The translations under genes were made by a program, and so were the position numbers. DNA of 64,000 nucleotides from Bacillota bacterium (GTDB lineage Bacteria; Bacillota_A; Clostridia; Lachnospirales; Lachnospiraceae). Where the stretch lies: positions 28,069-92,068 of the forward strand of contig JAEZTQ010000038.1 in the NCBI GenBank assembly GCA_023443625.1. Direction: 5' to 3'. This document shows, in pieces, positions 54,439 to 62,314 of the stretch. A model generated the notes under the pieces. That model ran no database searches and was not told where the DNA came from. It saw nothing but the letters and a program-made list of their open reading frames with translations. Position 1 is the first letter of the stretch, and the number at the start of each line of letters is the position of its first letter.

Positions 54439-56037
54439 TTAATTCGTCTGTTTCTTTGCTACATATTCAGCTGCTTGACGGTTAATTTCATCTAAAACAT
54501 CTTGAATTCCAGCACTATCCAATGCTGCGTTCATTTTTTCAATTGTTTTATCAACATCATCTACAAGTCCGTTTACCAATGGATCATAGTAAGTACCAAG
54601 TGCTGCTTCTACTGCTGCAAACTGTGTACTTACAGCTGTTGAGTCAAAGTTAAATCCATCATATATATGGTCTGCTTTGATATTGTTCTCAAATGCTTCC
54701 TTTAATGCATCGTATGTATCATGTAATGGTGTTCTGTCCACAATATATTCTTCTCTCTGTATGTCTGCATTGTTCCATCCCCAGTTACAGTTGCTGCTGA
54801 CACCATAGCCACTCTCATCGAGTACTTTATACTGATCATCACCTACTGCCTCCCAATGTTTACCTTCAACACCAAGCATTGCAAGATCATAGACATCTGG
54901 GTTCGTATAGAACTCATTTAATACCATCATAGCTCTTTCTTTGTTCTTGCTGTATGCATTGATTGCAACACCATTGTTAATGTATGAGTTGACTTTTTTA
55001 GGCTGTGTAGCAACTGGATCTACGATTGTAACATTCCAGTCTGGATTTTCTGTGTTCGCCTGTTTTGCGTAAGTCATGCAGCTTCCATTGTTCCAGATCA
55101 TACCTGCCGTTCTTCCAGTAAGAAGACCTGTCTGTCTTTCATCACTTGAATTTAGTACATCTTTTGACCAGCATCCTGCATCCGCTAGTTCCTTCATCTG
55201 AAGACAATAATTGCGGAAGCCATCCCATTTAGTAGTGTATGTAAACTCTAAATTATCCGGATTCTGTGTGTTATAAAGAACAAGCTCTCCACCATGTGGT
55301 GCTCCACCCGTAATGGTATACCCCTGTAGCTGGAAATACTGAAACCAAGGACCACCCTGACTTGCGTATATTCCGTCTGCAGCACAAGCTTTGTAAAAAT
55401 CAATCAACTCATCCCAGTTTGTAATATTTTCAAAACCATATTTTTTCATTAAATCACCACGAACAGCCATAACATCCTGTCCAAATTCATTTGTGTAGTT
55501 TGGAACCATATAAATCTGTCCATCAATTTTTGCTTGATCCCACGCCATTTCCGGCACAACTTTCCATATATCAGGTGCATAAGTCTGTATAAACTCTTCT
55601 GACAGAGCAGTAAATCCACCTAAAGCAACCGTCTGTTCATAATGACACCAGCTGGATGCTGTAAAGATTAAATCGAATTCTTCTTGTGAAGAGAATAGAA
55701 GTGAATACTTTGTACCATGATCCCCCCATGATAGGAATTCTACATTCAATGAGCAGTTTAATTTTTCTTCCAAAATTTCATTTATTTTTCCATAAACCTC
55801 GTCAAAATCTGGTGTTCTGTCTCCGATTAGATACATGGTTAATTCTAGATGTTCTGATGTATCAACAGCAGTTGTTTCACCATCTGGTGTAACAGTTGTA
55901 CTTCCCTGATCATCTTTTGATGTACTTGCGGGGTCTGATTTGTCTTTCGTACTAGTAGAACCACATCCTGCCAACATTACTACAGTCATTAAAGCTACTA
56001 CTAAAATCGATACCATTTTTTTCATTCTTTTTCCCAT
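54439..56037 (-). CDS. Extracellular solute-binding lipoprotein (LplA/YtcQ type, galactan oligomers)
   Basis: 532 residues from the ATG at 56037 (GAAGGAGG 5 bases upstream; an ATG at 56052 lies before it). Lipobox MLAGCGS (Cys about 25). The mature protein is the large type of CUT1 binding protein: LTMYLIGDRTPDFDEVYGKI, EEFDLIFTASSWCHYEQTVA, DGQIYMVPNYTNEFGQDVMA. Members capture oligosaccharides of plant or host polymers. Linked to two Lpl-type permeases upstream and to GH53 genes downstream, so galacto-oligosaccharides are the likely ligand. Confidence 0.9.
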   Translation of the reverse strand: MGKRMKKMVSILVVALMTVVMLAGCGSTSTKDKSDPASTSKDDQGSTTVTPDGETTAVDTSEHLELTMYLIGDRTPDFDEVYGKINEILEEKLNCSLNVEFLSWGDHGTKYSLLFSSQEEFDLIFTASSWCHYEQTVALGGFTALSEEFIQTYAPDIWKVVPEMAWDQAKIDGQIYMVPNYTNEFGQDVMAVRGDLMKKYGFENITNWDELIDFYKACAADGIYASQGGPWFQYFQLQGYTITGGAPHGGELVLYNTQNPDNLEFTYTTKWDGFRNYCLQMKELADAGCWSKDVLNSSDERQTGLLTGRTAGMIWNNGSCMTYAKQANTENPDWNVTIVDPVATQPKKVNSYINNGVAINAYSKNKERAMMVLNEFYTNPDVYDLAMLGVEGKHWEAVGDDQYKVLDESGYGVSSNCNWGWNNADIQREEYIVDRTPLHDTYDALKEAFENNIKADHIYDGFNFDSTAVSTQFAAVEAALGTYYDPLVNGLVDDVDKTIEKMNAALDSAGIQDVLDEINRQAAEYVAKKQTN

Positions 56038-56136
56038 AATATCCTCCTTCAATTAATAAAATAAACTACTAAATTTGCATTATAAAATGAAATATATTCA
56101 TTGGGAGCTCCCCCAAATGCACGAATTTGTATAGAC

Positions 56137-57057
56137 TTAGCCCTTCACTGATCCAATTGTAATACCCTGAACAAAGTATTTTTGAACAAGTGGATATGCT
56201 AAAACGATTGGTCCTGTTACAACAATGGTAAGTGCCATCTTTAAAGACTGTGTTGGAAGTGTTACTACACTGGCTACGCTGCTGGCTGCTGCATTGTTGA
56301 GGAGTTTTTTATATGCTTCGATACCATTTATCTTCTGATACAGGAAGTACTGTAATGGATATTTATCACTGTTCTTTATGTAAAGCATTGCATTATACCA
56401 GTCATTCCAATATGCCAGTGCAATAAAAAGTCCAACCGTTGCAAGTGCAGGTTTAATCAATGGAAAAACAATCTTGAATAATGTAAGGAACTCTCCACAG
56501 CCATCAATCTTTGCCGCTTCAATAAGAGAATCTGGAATTCCCATAATATAACTTTTCATTATCAGCAGATTATAAACACTGAAGATCATTGGAAGTAATA
56601 AAGCAAGGTAACTGTCTCGTAGATTTAATTTCTGTGTAATCAGCATGAAATATGGAACAAGTCCTCCTGAAAACAATGTGGTAAAGTAGAAGAAGAGGGA
56701 AAATTTGTTTCTCCATTCAAAATCTTTTCTAGATAAGACATAGGCTGTCATAGTCTGAAGTAAAAGACCAACAACAGTTCCTACAACCGTTAACCCAATT
56801 GTTGTTGCATAGGCTTTATATACAACAACAGGATTTTTGAATACTGTCTTGTATGCTTCTAAGCTGAAATCCTGAGGAAGAAGGCTAAAACCGTTTTGAA
56901 TAATTGCTTCTTCGGAGGAAAAAGAGCCAGATACGATTACGATAAATGGAACCAAGCAGCATAATGCAATCAGTCCTAAAAATCCGTATCCGATAATGTT
57001 CAATGTAATAATGTCTGATCCTTTTTTTATTTTGTTTGAATGCTTGGAAGATATCAC
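56137..57057 (-). CDS. CUT1 ABC permease (LplC/YtcP type)
   Basis: 306 residues, six helices. EAA loop IPDSLIEAAKIDGCGEFLTL near residue 180-200 and the ending YFVQGITIGSVKG are typical of LplC/YtcP permeases. Start ATG at 57057 has AAGGAGGTAAA upstream, 12 bases after the stop of the first permease gene. It pairs with the 57070 product for uptake of oligosaccharides delivered by the 54439 lipoprotein. The ATPase must be encoded elsewhere. Confidence 0.92.
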   Translation of the reverse strand: MISSKHSNKIKKGSDIITLNIIGYGFLGLIALCCLVPFIVIVSGSFSSEEAIIQNGFSLLPQDFSLEAYKTVFKNPVVVYKAYATTIGLTVVGTVVGLLLQTMTAYVLSRKDFEWRNKFSLFFYFTTLFSGGLVPYFMLITQKLNLRDSYLALLLPMIFSVYNLLIMKSYIMGIPDSLIEAAKIDGCGEFLTLFKIVFPLIKPALATVGLFIALAYWNDWYNAMLYIKNSDKYPLQYFLYQKINGIEAYKKLLNNAAASSVASVVTLPTQSLKMALTIVVTGPIVLAYPLVQKYFVQGITIGSVKG

Positions 57058-57069
57058 TTTTTTACCTCC

Positions 57070-58005
57070 TTAAAACAATGTATAATCATTTTCGTATAAA
57101 CTGACTAATTTATTTACAACCAAAATTGTTATAAAGCAGAGAACCGACTGATACAGACCAATTGCTGCTGACATACCAAAGTCATTACTACTGACCAAAG
57201 CACGGAAGGTCAGGGTATCAATTACATCTGTGTAGTTATATAAGAGGCCATTGTATCCAATCAGGTTATAGAACATATCAAAGTTTCCTTTAAAAATACC
57301 ACCTATTGATAATAATAATAAGATAATTGTGGTTGGCATAATCATCGGTATTGTTACTCTAAAAATTCTTTGATACACATTTGCTCCATCAATTTTGGCT
57401 GCTTCATAAATTGAAGTATCAATTCCCATGATTGCTGCTAAATACATTACGGAGCCGTATCCAATTCCTTTCCATACACTAAAGAACAGAAGAATGAATG
57501 GCCATACCCGTGGTGTTGTATAGAAGGAAATCTTTTCTCCACCAAAGTAGGTAATAATGCGATTTATGAATCCGTAATCAGAACTAAAGATGTTAAATGC
57601 CATAACACCTACAATAACCCATGAAATAAAGTATGGTAAGAACATTATAGACTGTGTAATCTTACGGTAGTATTTATTACGAATCTCTGTGAGAAGGATT
57701 GCAGCTGCAATCTGTGCAATTGTATTAACTGCAATAAATAAAACGTTATATAATACTGTATTTCTGGTTACCAGCCCTGCCTGTCCTGACTGGAAAAAAA
57801 ATTTGAAATTCTCAAGGCTATTCCATGGACTTCCCCAAATTCCACCTGCGTAATTGTATTTCTTAAATGCCATTACAATTCCCGTCATTGGATAGTAAGA
57901 AAAAATCAGAGTATAAATCACTGCTGGAGTCAGCATGAGCAGAAATACTCTGTATTTGTAGAGTTTTTTTAAAAAACCTCTCCACCCACTTTTTTTTGTT
58001 TTCAT
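57070..58005 (-). CDS. CUT1 ABC permease (LplB/YteP type), first gene of the galactan operon
   Basis: 311 residues from the ATG at 58005 (GGGAAGG 6 bases upstream). An in-frame ATG at 58062 coincides with the predicted transcription start, so it is excluded. Six helices, EAA loop (TSIYEAAKIDGANVYQRIF, about residue 195) and N-terminal YRVFLLMLTPAVIYTLIFSY are typical. It is first in the operon behind a strong promoter with operator-like palindromes. Confidence 0.92.
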   Translation of the reverse strand: MKTKKSGWRGFLKKLYKYRVFLLMLTPAVIYTLIFSYYPMTGIVMAFKKYNYAGGIWGSPWNSLENFKFFFQSGQAGLVTRNTVLYNVLFIAVNTIAQIAAAILLTEIRNKYYRKITQSIMFLPYFISWVIVGVMAFNIFSSDYGFINRIITYFGGEKISFYTTPRVWPFILLFFSVWKGIGYGSVMYLAAIMGIDTSIYEAAKIDGANVYQRIFRVTIPMIMPTTIILLLLSIGGIFKGNFDMFYNLIGYNGLLYNYTDVIDTLTFRALVSSNDFGMSAAIGLYQSVLCFITILVVNKLVSLYENDYTLF

Positions 58006-58022
58006 AATTTTCCTTCCCTTGA

Positions 58023-58191
58023 TGCGCAACTTTTTTTGTTGCTCAAATATGTTATTGTTCATAAATTCATTATACTTTTTCGTCTATTTTTTGGCAATCT
58101 GCATAATATATATTTTTAATATGGTGTTTTTATACAGGTTGTACGATTTTTTACTAAATTGCGCAACTTTATTGTTATATTTGTTGTGCAC
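58023..58191. promoter_or_regulatory. Operator candidates for the galactan-locus LacI regulator
   Basis: TGCGCA palindromes within related sequences occur at 58023-58028 (TGCGCAACTTTTTTTGTT) and 58159-58166 (TTGCGCAA, followed by CTTTATTGTT), with a weaker TTGTGCAC at 58184-58191. The first lies between promoter and start codon, the others upstream; a spacing of about 136 bp would allow DNA looping. Confidence 0.55.
58069..58097 (-). promoter_or_regulatory. Sigma-A promoter of the galactan transport operon
   Basis: Minus strand: TTGCCA (58097-58092), exactly 17 bases, TATAAT (58074-58069). The predicted start of transcription is near 58062, about 57 bases before the ATG at 58005. Confidence 0.8.
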
Positions 58192-58313
58192 GGAGGCAAA
58201 TAACTTTTTTGAGCCAGTATTTATTCGCTTTCACTCATTCCTAGCATTCTGAACATTCTGAAAGGGTTTTTTTATATCCAGAAGACTTTCAGTAATTAAT
58301 TTACAAACAAAAA

Positions 58314-58347
58314 GTGCCACAGCCCTGATTTAACTAGGTTTGTAGCA
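58314..58347 (-). terminator. Hairpin with T-run, possible end of an unannotated minus-strand transcript
   Basis: GTGC/GCAC, ACA/TGT and CCT/AGG stem steps with two internal mismatches; the A-run at 58309-58313 gives a minus-strand T-run. No protein gene ends here. Confidence 0.5.
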
Positions 58348-58575
58348 CATCTTAAATGATAATAATATTACAATATCTTACTGAACAGGAAGCATCCTTC
58401 CTGACATCCTCTTAAGAGGAAAGAGAAGAGCGCAACCGGCGCAAGATAAGAAGTATAGAGATTAGACGAGCAGAGTGACAGAGTGTGACGGTCAGATTTA
58501 GACCATATTACATTCTAAGATCTTACCTCTAGCATGATTTCTCCCCGTTGCATTCCAATTGCATCCAAAACACAA
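58348..58575. other. Structured, relatively GC-rich intergenic segment, possible small RNA or repeat
   Basis: No ORF is convincing. The segment contains several dyads: GCGCAACCGGCGC near 58430, CCTCTTAAGAGG at 58408-58419, AGGAAGCATCCTTCCT near 58388 and GGTC-GACC around 58490. It lies between the tRNA-Leu terminator and the hairpin terminator at 58314-58347. Confidence 0.35.
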
Positions 58576-58623
58576 AAAACAAGGGTTTAAAAGTTTATTC
58601 AAACTCTGAAACCCTTGTTTTTA
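58576..58623 (-). terminator. Terminator downstream of tRNA-Leu(AAG)
   Basis: AAACAAGGGTTT pairs with AAACCCTTGTTT around a 20-base loop; the A-run at the left end gives a T-rich minus-strand tail. Confidence 0.8.
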
Positions 58624-58648
58624 CTATGTGAGTGATCTTCTCACGTTA

Positions 58649-58732
58649 TGCAGTCGAGGGGACTTGAACCCCTACCCAGAAACCCGGACTAGATCCTTAG
58701 TCTAGCGCGTATGCCAATTCCGCCACGACTGC
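58649..58732 (-). tRNA. tRNA-Leu(AAG)
   Basis: Acceptor GCAGTCG/CGACTGC, anticodon stem CTAGA/TCTAG with loop CTAAGGA (anticodon AAG, A34 expected to be inosine), long variable arm (GTCCGGGTTTCTGGGT) and T-loop TTCAAGT with stem GGGG/CCCC. 84 bases including discriminator A. CCA is not encoded. Confidence 0.93.
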
Positions 58733-58865
58733 TTAACTATGTTCGTTATTTCTAGCGAACAATAGTGATTATATCATCCTGTCTCAGTAATTGCAACACT
58801 TTTTTGATAAAAATCCTCTTGAATTTTCAGTAAATCTATTGCATTTATGGCAGTTCTAAAATATT

Positions 58866-60422
58866 CTATCCCTTCTTTTTTCTTTGACAAGCATTAAATA
58901 CATCGCGCGAAGCTGGATTAGATATGAGATTACCTTTGTAATCAAATCGTGAGCCATGGCAGGGGCAATCCCAGGTCATCTCGTTTTGATTCCATTCCAG
59001 GCTACAGCCTAGATGAGGACATTTTGTTGTTACAAAATAATATCTATCCTCTGTCTCCCGGTATACACCGTACCGCTCCCCATTTTCATTTACAACCCCT
59101 CCTTTACCTACTTTGATATCGCTAAGCTTATCATGGGGAATCTTCATGTGCTCCTTTAAGAGGCTGATAGTAATAATTGCAGCATCCTTAAGTAACTTGC
59201 TGCTGCCAGATAGCATTAATCTTCGGGGATTGAATACTTCCTGATACTTATTTCCTTTCCTTATTATCATATCTCTGATTATGTTTGCAGCTACCATGGA
59301 ACTTGTCATTCCCCATTTATTAAAGCCTGTTGCAACATAAATGTTTGATGTATTTACAGAATACCTACCAATATAAGGGATAGAATCCGGTGTCATGCAA
59401 TCCTGATTGGACCAGGTATATTTTATTCTTGCATTGGGATACCATTTACTTGCAGCCATTTCAATTCTTGCATAAGCATCTAAGGGCGTATACTGTCCTG
59501 TTCTGTGGTTACCACTTCCTAACAACAGATAATCCCTATATCTTCGAAAAGTGAATCCCTTGGGATCTGCATCCAGATACATACCATCAAGGGGAGCCTT
59601 ATTATGAATATCCTCTCCCTCTATGGCAGAGAGATATACCCGCTCCTGATGCATCTTAAAGAAATAATAGCCTGGCGCATTAATAAAAGGGTAATGAGTT
59701 GCTATGACTATAGCTTTAGCCCGAACATTCCCTTTATCCGTAACGATCAAACCACCGGTACACAGTTGAGTTACCTTAGTCTTCTCATAGAGGGTCACGT
59801 GTTTTGACAGGGCATCCATAAACTTTAAAGGGTGAAACTGTGCCTGGTTATCAAAGCGTACTGCGCCCTTAACCTGAAAGGGAAGTGTCGTATCTCTGGT
59901 AAAAGTTGCAGGCAACCCAAGACCCTTGGCAGCCTCCACCTCATCTTTGATTAATTGCTCATTATTAAGGGAATAGATATAGCTGGGCATAACTTCATAA
60001 TCGCAGCTTATTCCTAGTTTATGAATGATCTCTTCGAACTGCCCTATAGCCTCTTGATTTGCCATGGCATACTCCCAGGCACCTTCTTCTCCCTTATAGG
60101 ACAGAAGCTTCTTGTAAATGAGTCCATGCTGTGAAGTTATCTTAGCTGTAGTATTCTTAGTTATTCCTCTACCCGCCTCATGAGCTTCCAATAATACTGT
60201 ATCAAGTCCCTGTTCCTGCAATAGATATGCTGTTAATATTCCTGCCAAACCAGCTCCTATGACAGCAACCTCCACACTAATGTCCTTAGTAAGAGTGGGT
60301 CTGTCCCCTGTCTTTTCCTTTTCCTCTGGCCTATCTCTGTATTCATCTTGTATCCAAATAGATTCGCCACGCTCTTTACCCACACTATCTGATTTTCCAT
60401 TCTCTTTCCATATTGTTTTCAT
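58866..60422 (-). CDS. FAD-dependent oxidoreductase with C-terminal Rieske [2Fe-2S] domain
   Basis: 518 residues from the ATG at 60422 (GGAGG 5 bases upstream). Dinucleotide-binding motif VAVIGAGLAGILTAYLL with the Glu of LLEAHEAGRG marks a DAO/glycine-oxidase-type FAD domain (about 50-400). The C-terminal Rieske domain has the two Cys-X-His pairs, CPHLGCSLEW and CPCHGSRFDYKGN. This fusion is common in Firmicutes, often annotated as a Rieske-containing FAD oxidoreductase. The electron donor and substrate are unknown. It is a cytoplasmic enzyme and a single gene between two tRNA genes. Confidence 0.93.
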   Translation of the reverse strand: MKTIWKENGKSDSVGKERGESIWIQDEYRDRPEEKEKTGDRPTLTKDISVEVAVIGAGLAGILTAYLLQEQGLDTVLLEAHEAGRGITKNTTAKITSQHGLIYKKLLSYKGEEGAWEYAMANQEAIGQFEEIIHKLGISCDYEVMPSYIYSLNNEQLIKDEVEAAKGLGLPATFTRDTTLPFQVKGAVRFDNQAQFHPLKFMDALSKHVTLYEKTKVTQLCTGGLIVTDKGNVRAKAIVIATHYPFINAPGYYFFKMHQERVYLSAIEGEDIHNKAPLDGMYLDADPKGFTFRRYRDYLLLGSGNHRTGQYTPLDAYARIEMAASKWYPNARIKYTWSNQDCMTPDSIPYIGRYSVNTSNIYVATGFNKWGMTSSMVAANIIRDMIIRKGNKYQEVFNPRRLMLSGSSKLLKDAAIITISLLKEHMKIPHDKLSDIKVGKGGVVNENGERYGVYRETEDRYYFVTTKCPHLGCSLEWNQNEMTWDCPCHGSRFDYKGNLISNPASRDVFNACQRKKKG

Positions 60423-60769
60423 GAAAACCTCCATCTATAGCTATATTAAGATTATCTGTTATTTTCCTTCCTTAAGGCTATATTTTCCTCAGGATAGATT
60501 ATTTATTCGACTTATAGATTAATCACAGCATTAATATTCTCAAATTATGATACCAAGCTATGGATAGGAAATATTGAAAATGAAATATTAGAAAAATAAT
60601 TTTCTCTAGTGTGAAGAAATATGATTTAATTTAGTATAAACATAAACTTTGATTATTGGAAAATGAGTTAGATAAGGAAAGGATTTAAGAAAGGAGACTT
60701 AAGTACAAGACAAGGAAATGAGAGTAAAACAAAAGAGTGATTAACTATTACCTTCAGACATAAAAATAA
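60423..60769. other. Intergenic region, no gene seen
   Basis: AT-rich DNA upstream of the FAD/Rieske gene and downstream of tRNA-Asn. No clear terminator, ORF with ribosome site or repeat was found. Confidence 0.4.
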
Positions 60770-60841
60770 CTCCCCGAGTAGGGCTCGAACCTACAACCCC
60801 ACGGTTAACAGCCGTGTGCTCTACCATTGAGCTATCGAGGA
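60770..60841 (-). tRNA. tRNA-Asn(GTT)
   Basis: Acceptor TCCTCGA/TCGGGGA (one G-T pair), D-arm AGCTCAATGGTAGAGC, anticodon stem CACGG/CCGTG with loop CTGTTAA (GTT), T-arm GTAGG-TTCGAGC-CCTAC, discriminator G. CCA is not encoded. Confidence 0.95.
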
Positions 60842-60994
60842 ATATGTTGTAATTTTAATACGAAGGGCTCTAGATGTCAATACCTGACCAAGGATATTTG
60901 GTATAAATTTGTTTCACGTTTGTTTCACTTAAAAGGACCGGCCTTTCAAGGAAAATACCGGTCCTAAGTTTCATATTATTTATAAGGTTTTCTC

Positions 60995-61579
60995 TTAATT
61001 TCTAGTCACCGTTCCCGAATAAGTTACATTGAACTTATACCTATATAATGAGTAGCCAGGATAGGAGGCAACAAAGGTTTGCGTCAAGCCATCTAATCGA
61101 AGAAAACTTAGTGTACCACTATAACCATCACTATTATATTGATAGGTACTAGTCTCAAAGGACTTAAGTACATTATTAATCACCGTGTTAGGAACACTGA
61201 TTTCATATGGGATGGTTACCGTAACTTCTTTGGTATCAGCGGGTGCATATCTTGTAACATATCCTCCATAGGTAATTTTAAATGTATATCTATAATGTGA
61301 AGCATCGGGATAAACAACTTCTAACTTCTCTGACCATTCGCTTATACTTACAAAGCTAAGGGTACCTTGATAGCTTCCATCGTTATAATTGCGTGTCGTG
61401 TTTCTTAGAGACTCTACCACATTGTTAATCACTGTACTGGGAACAACGATGTCATATGGTACGACTTCAGTTACATACTTTGTATCTGATGCCAATACAT
61501 GGGGGTTCATAAAAAATAAAAGGAATAGTAACATGGAGGTAAATAGGATGCCGATTTTAAAACCTTTTCTCTTACTCAT
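60995..61579 (-). CDS. Secreted protein made of two tandem repeats of an unrecognised domain
   Basis: 194 residues. A signal peptide ends near VLASD (about residue 31). The mature part is a duplication: TKYVTEVVPYDIVVPSTVIN then SYQGTLSFVSI and YRYTFKITYGGYVTR; and again TKEVTVTIPYEISVPNTVIN, GYSGTLSFLRL and YRYKFNVTYSGTVTR. Each unit of about 78 residues is probably all-beta. ATG at 61579 has AAGGAGAG upstream. No family is recognised; a stand-alone secreted repeat protein or adhesin-like module is possible. Confidence 0.8.
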   Translation of the reverse strand: MSKRKGFKIGILFTSMLLFLLFFMNPHVLASDTKYVTEVVPYDIVVPSTVINNVVESLRNTTRNYNDGSYQGTLSFVSISEWSEKLEVVYPDASHYRYTFKITYGGYVTRYAPADTKEVTVTIPYEISVPNTVINNVLKSFETSTYQYNSDGYSGTLSFLRLDGLTQTFVASYPGYSLYRYKFNVTYSGTVTRN

Positions 61580-61763
61580 ATAATCTCTCCTTTTTAAGTT
61601 TTTTATTTGAAACTCTATATTCTTCCTCTTATCATATGTAAATATTTTACATATTCAATATAACATACAATAAATATCTCGTCTACTAATATTTTCTTTG
61701 GAGAATTTATCTGAATAAAGCCCTATTGGCATGCAATTTACCATGTTACACCTAATATTTTTA

Positions 61764-61792
61764 TTGAAAATAAAAATTTATTATGTTATAAT
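61764..61792 (+). promoter_or_regulatory. Promoter of tRNA-Leu(CAG)
   Basis: TTGAAA (61764-61769), 17-base spacer, perfect TATAAT (61787-61792), 31 bases before the tRNA 5' end. Confidence 0.8.
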
Positions 61793-61823
61793 CTAATTCG
61801 TTCCTTATAGGAAACAAAACTTT

Positions 61824-61907
61824 GCAGTTGTGGCGGAATTGGCATACGCGCTAGATTCAGGTTCTAGTCCGGGTTTCCGGGTGAGGGTTCAAGTCCCTTC
61901 AACTGCA
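61824..61907 (+). tRNA. tRNA-Leu(CAG)
   Basis: Acceptor GCAGTTG/CAACTGC, anticodon stem CTAGA/TCTAG with loop TTCAGGT (CAG), long variable arm, T-stem AGGG/CCCT with loop TTCAAGT, discriminator A. 84 bases; CCA is not encoded. Its D- and anticodon arms are nearly identical to those of tRNA-Leu(AAG) 3.1 kb away. Confidence 0.94.
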
Positions 61908-61966
61908 TCAAATACAAGAGGTAAAAAAGATTTATTGGTTTCAAAGCCAGTAAGTCCGAGCCTTTT

Positions 61967-62003
61967 AAGAGCTTTCACCGAGAAAAGTGAAAGCTCTTTT
62001 TTT
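61967..62003 (+). terminator. Terminator downstream of tRNA-Leu(CAG)
   Basis: Perfect 12-bp stem AAGAGCTTTCAC/GTGAAAGCTCTT with an 7-base loop, then seven T residues or more. Confidence 0.92.
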
Positions 62004-62106
62004 AGATTATTGAGGCAACAGCTTCATTCTAACGGGAGTCAAACCTACAAGCAAAAGCAATCAGGAGTGTTGGCATGAGGCTTTCTTTGTATTCATGTTA
62101 ATTTTC

Positions 62107-62134
62107 TTGATTGTTTCGTCAAATCGAATATAAT
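62107..62134 (+). promoter_or_regulatory. Candidate promoter for the MFS-LuxR regulator
   Basis: TTGATT (62107-62112), 16-base spacer, TATAAT (62129-62134), about 180 bases upstream of the regulator start and 41 bases upstream of a 30-codon ORF. Confidence 0.55.
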
Positions 62135-62174
62135 ATAAGAAAGTAAAAAAATATACTCTGTTGGTGATGAACAT

Positions 62175-62267
62175 ATGGAATATCTGGTGGTCAAAGAAGA
62201 CAGAGAAAAGTATAACCTTATAGCCAGAATGCCAGTTGGAAAGGAGGTGTCAGTATCCTGGAGTTAA
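62175..62267 (+). CDS. Possible 30-residue leader ORF
   Basis: Reads MEYLVVKEDREKYNLIARMP and ends VSVSWS, then TAA. Its ribosome site (GGTGATG) is weak. The strong AAGGAGG at 62241-62247 lies inside its 3' end and may serve the next gene by coupling. It may also be a remnant of a gene start. Confidence 0.3.
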   Translation: MEYLVVKEDREKYNLIARMPVGKEVSVSWS

Positions 62268-62314
62268 AATCACCCTCAAATGCCAAGAAACCACCTCTGC
62301 CTGAAGGAAGCCGT

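Noticed and set aside
61830..62078. 82-codon open frame on the plus strand
   Set aside because: It starts inside tRNA-Leu(CAG) and runs through its terminator; it has no ribosome site and translates the tRNA sequence.
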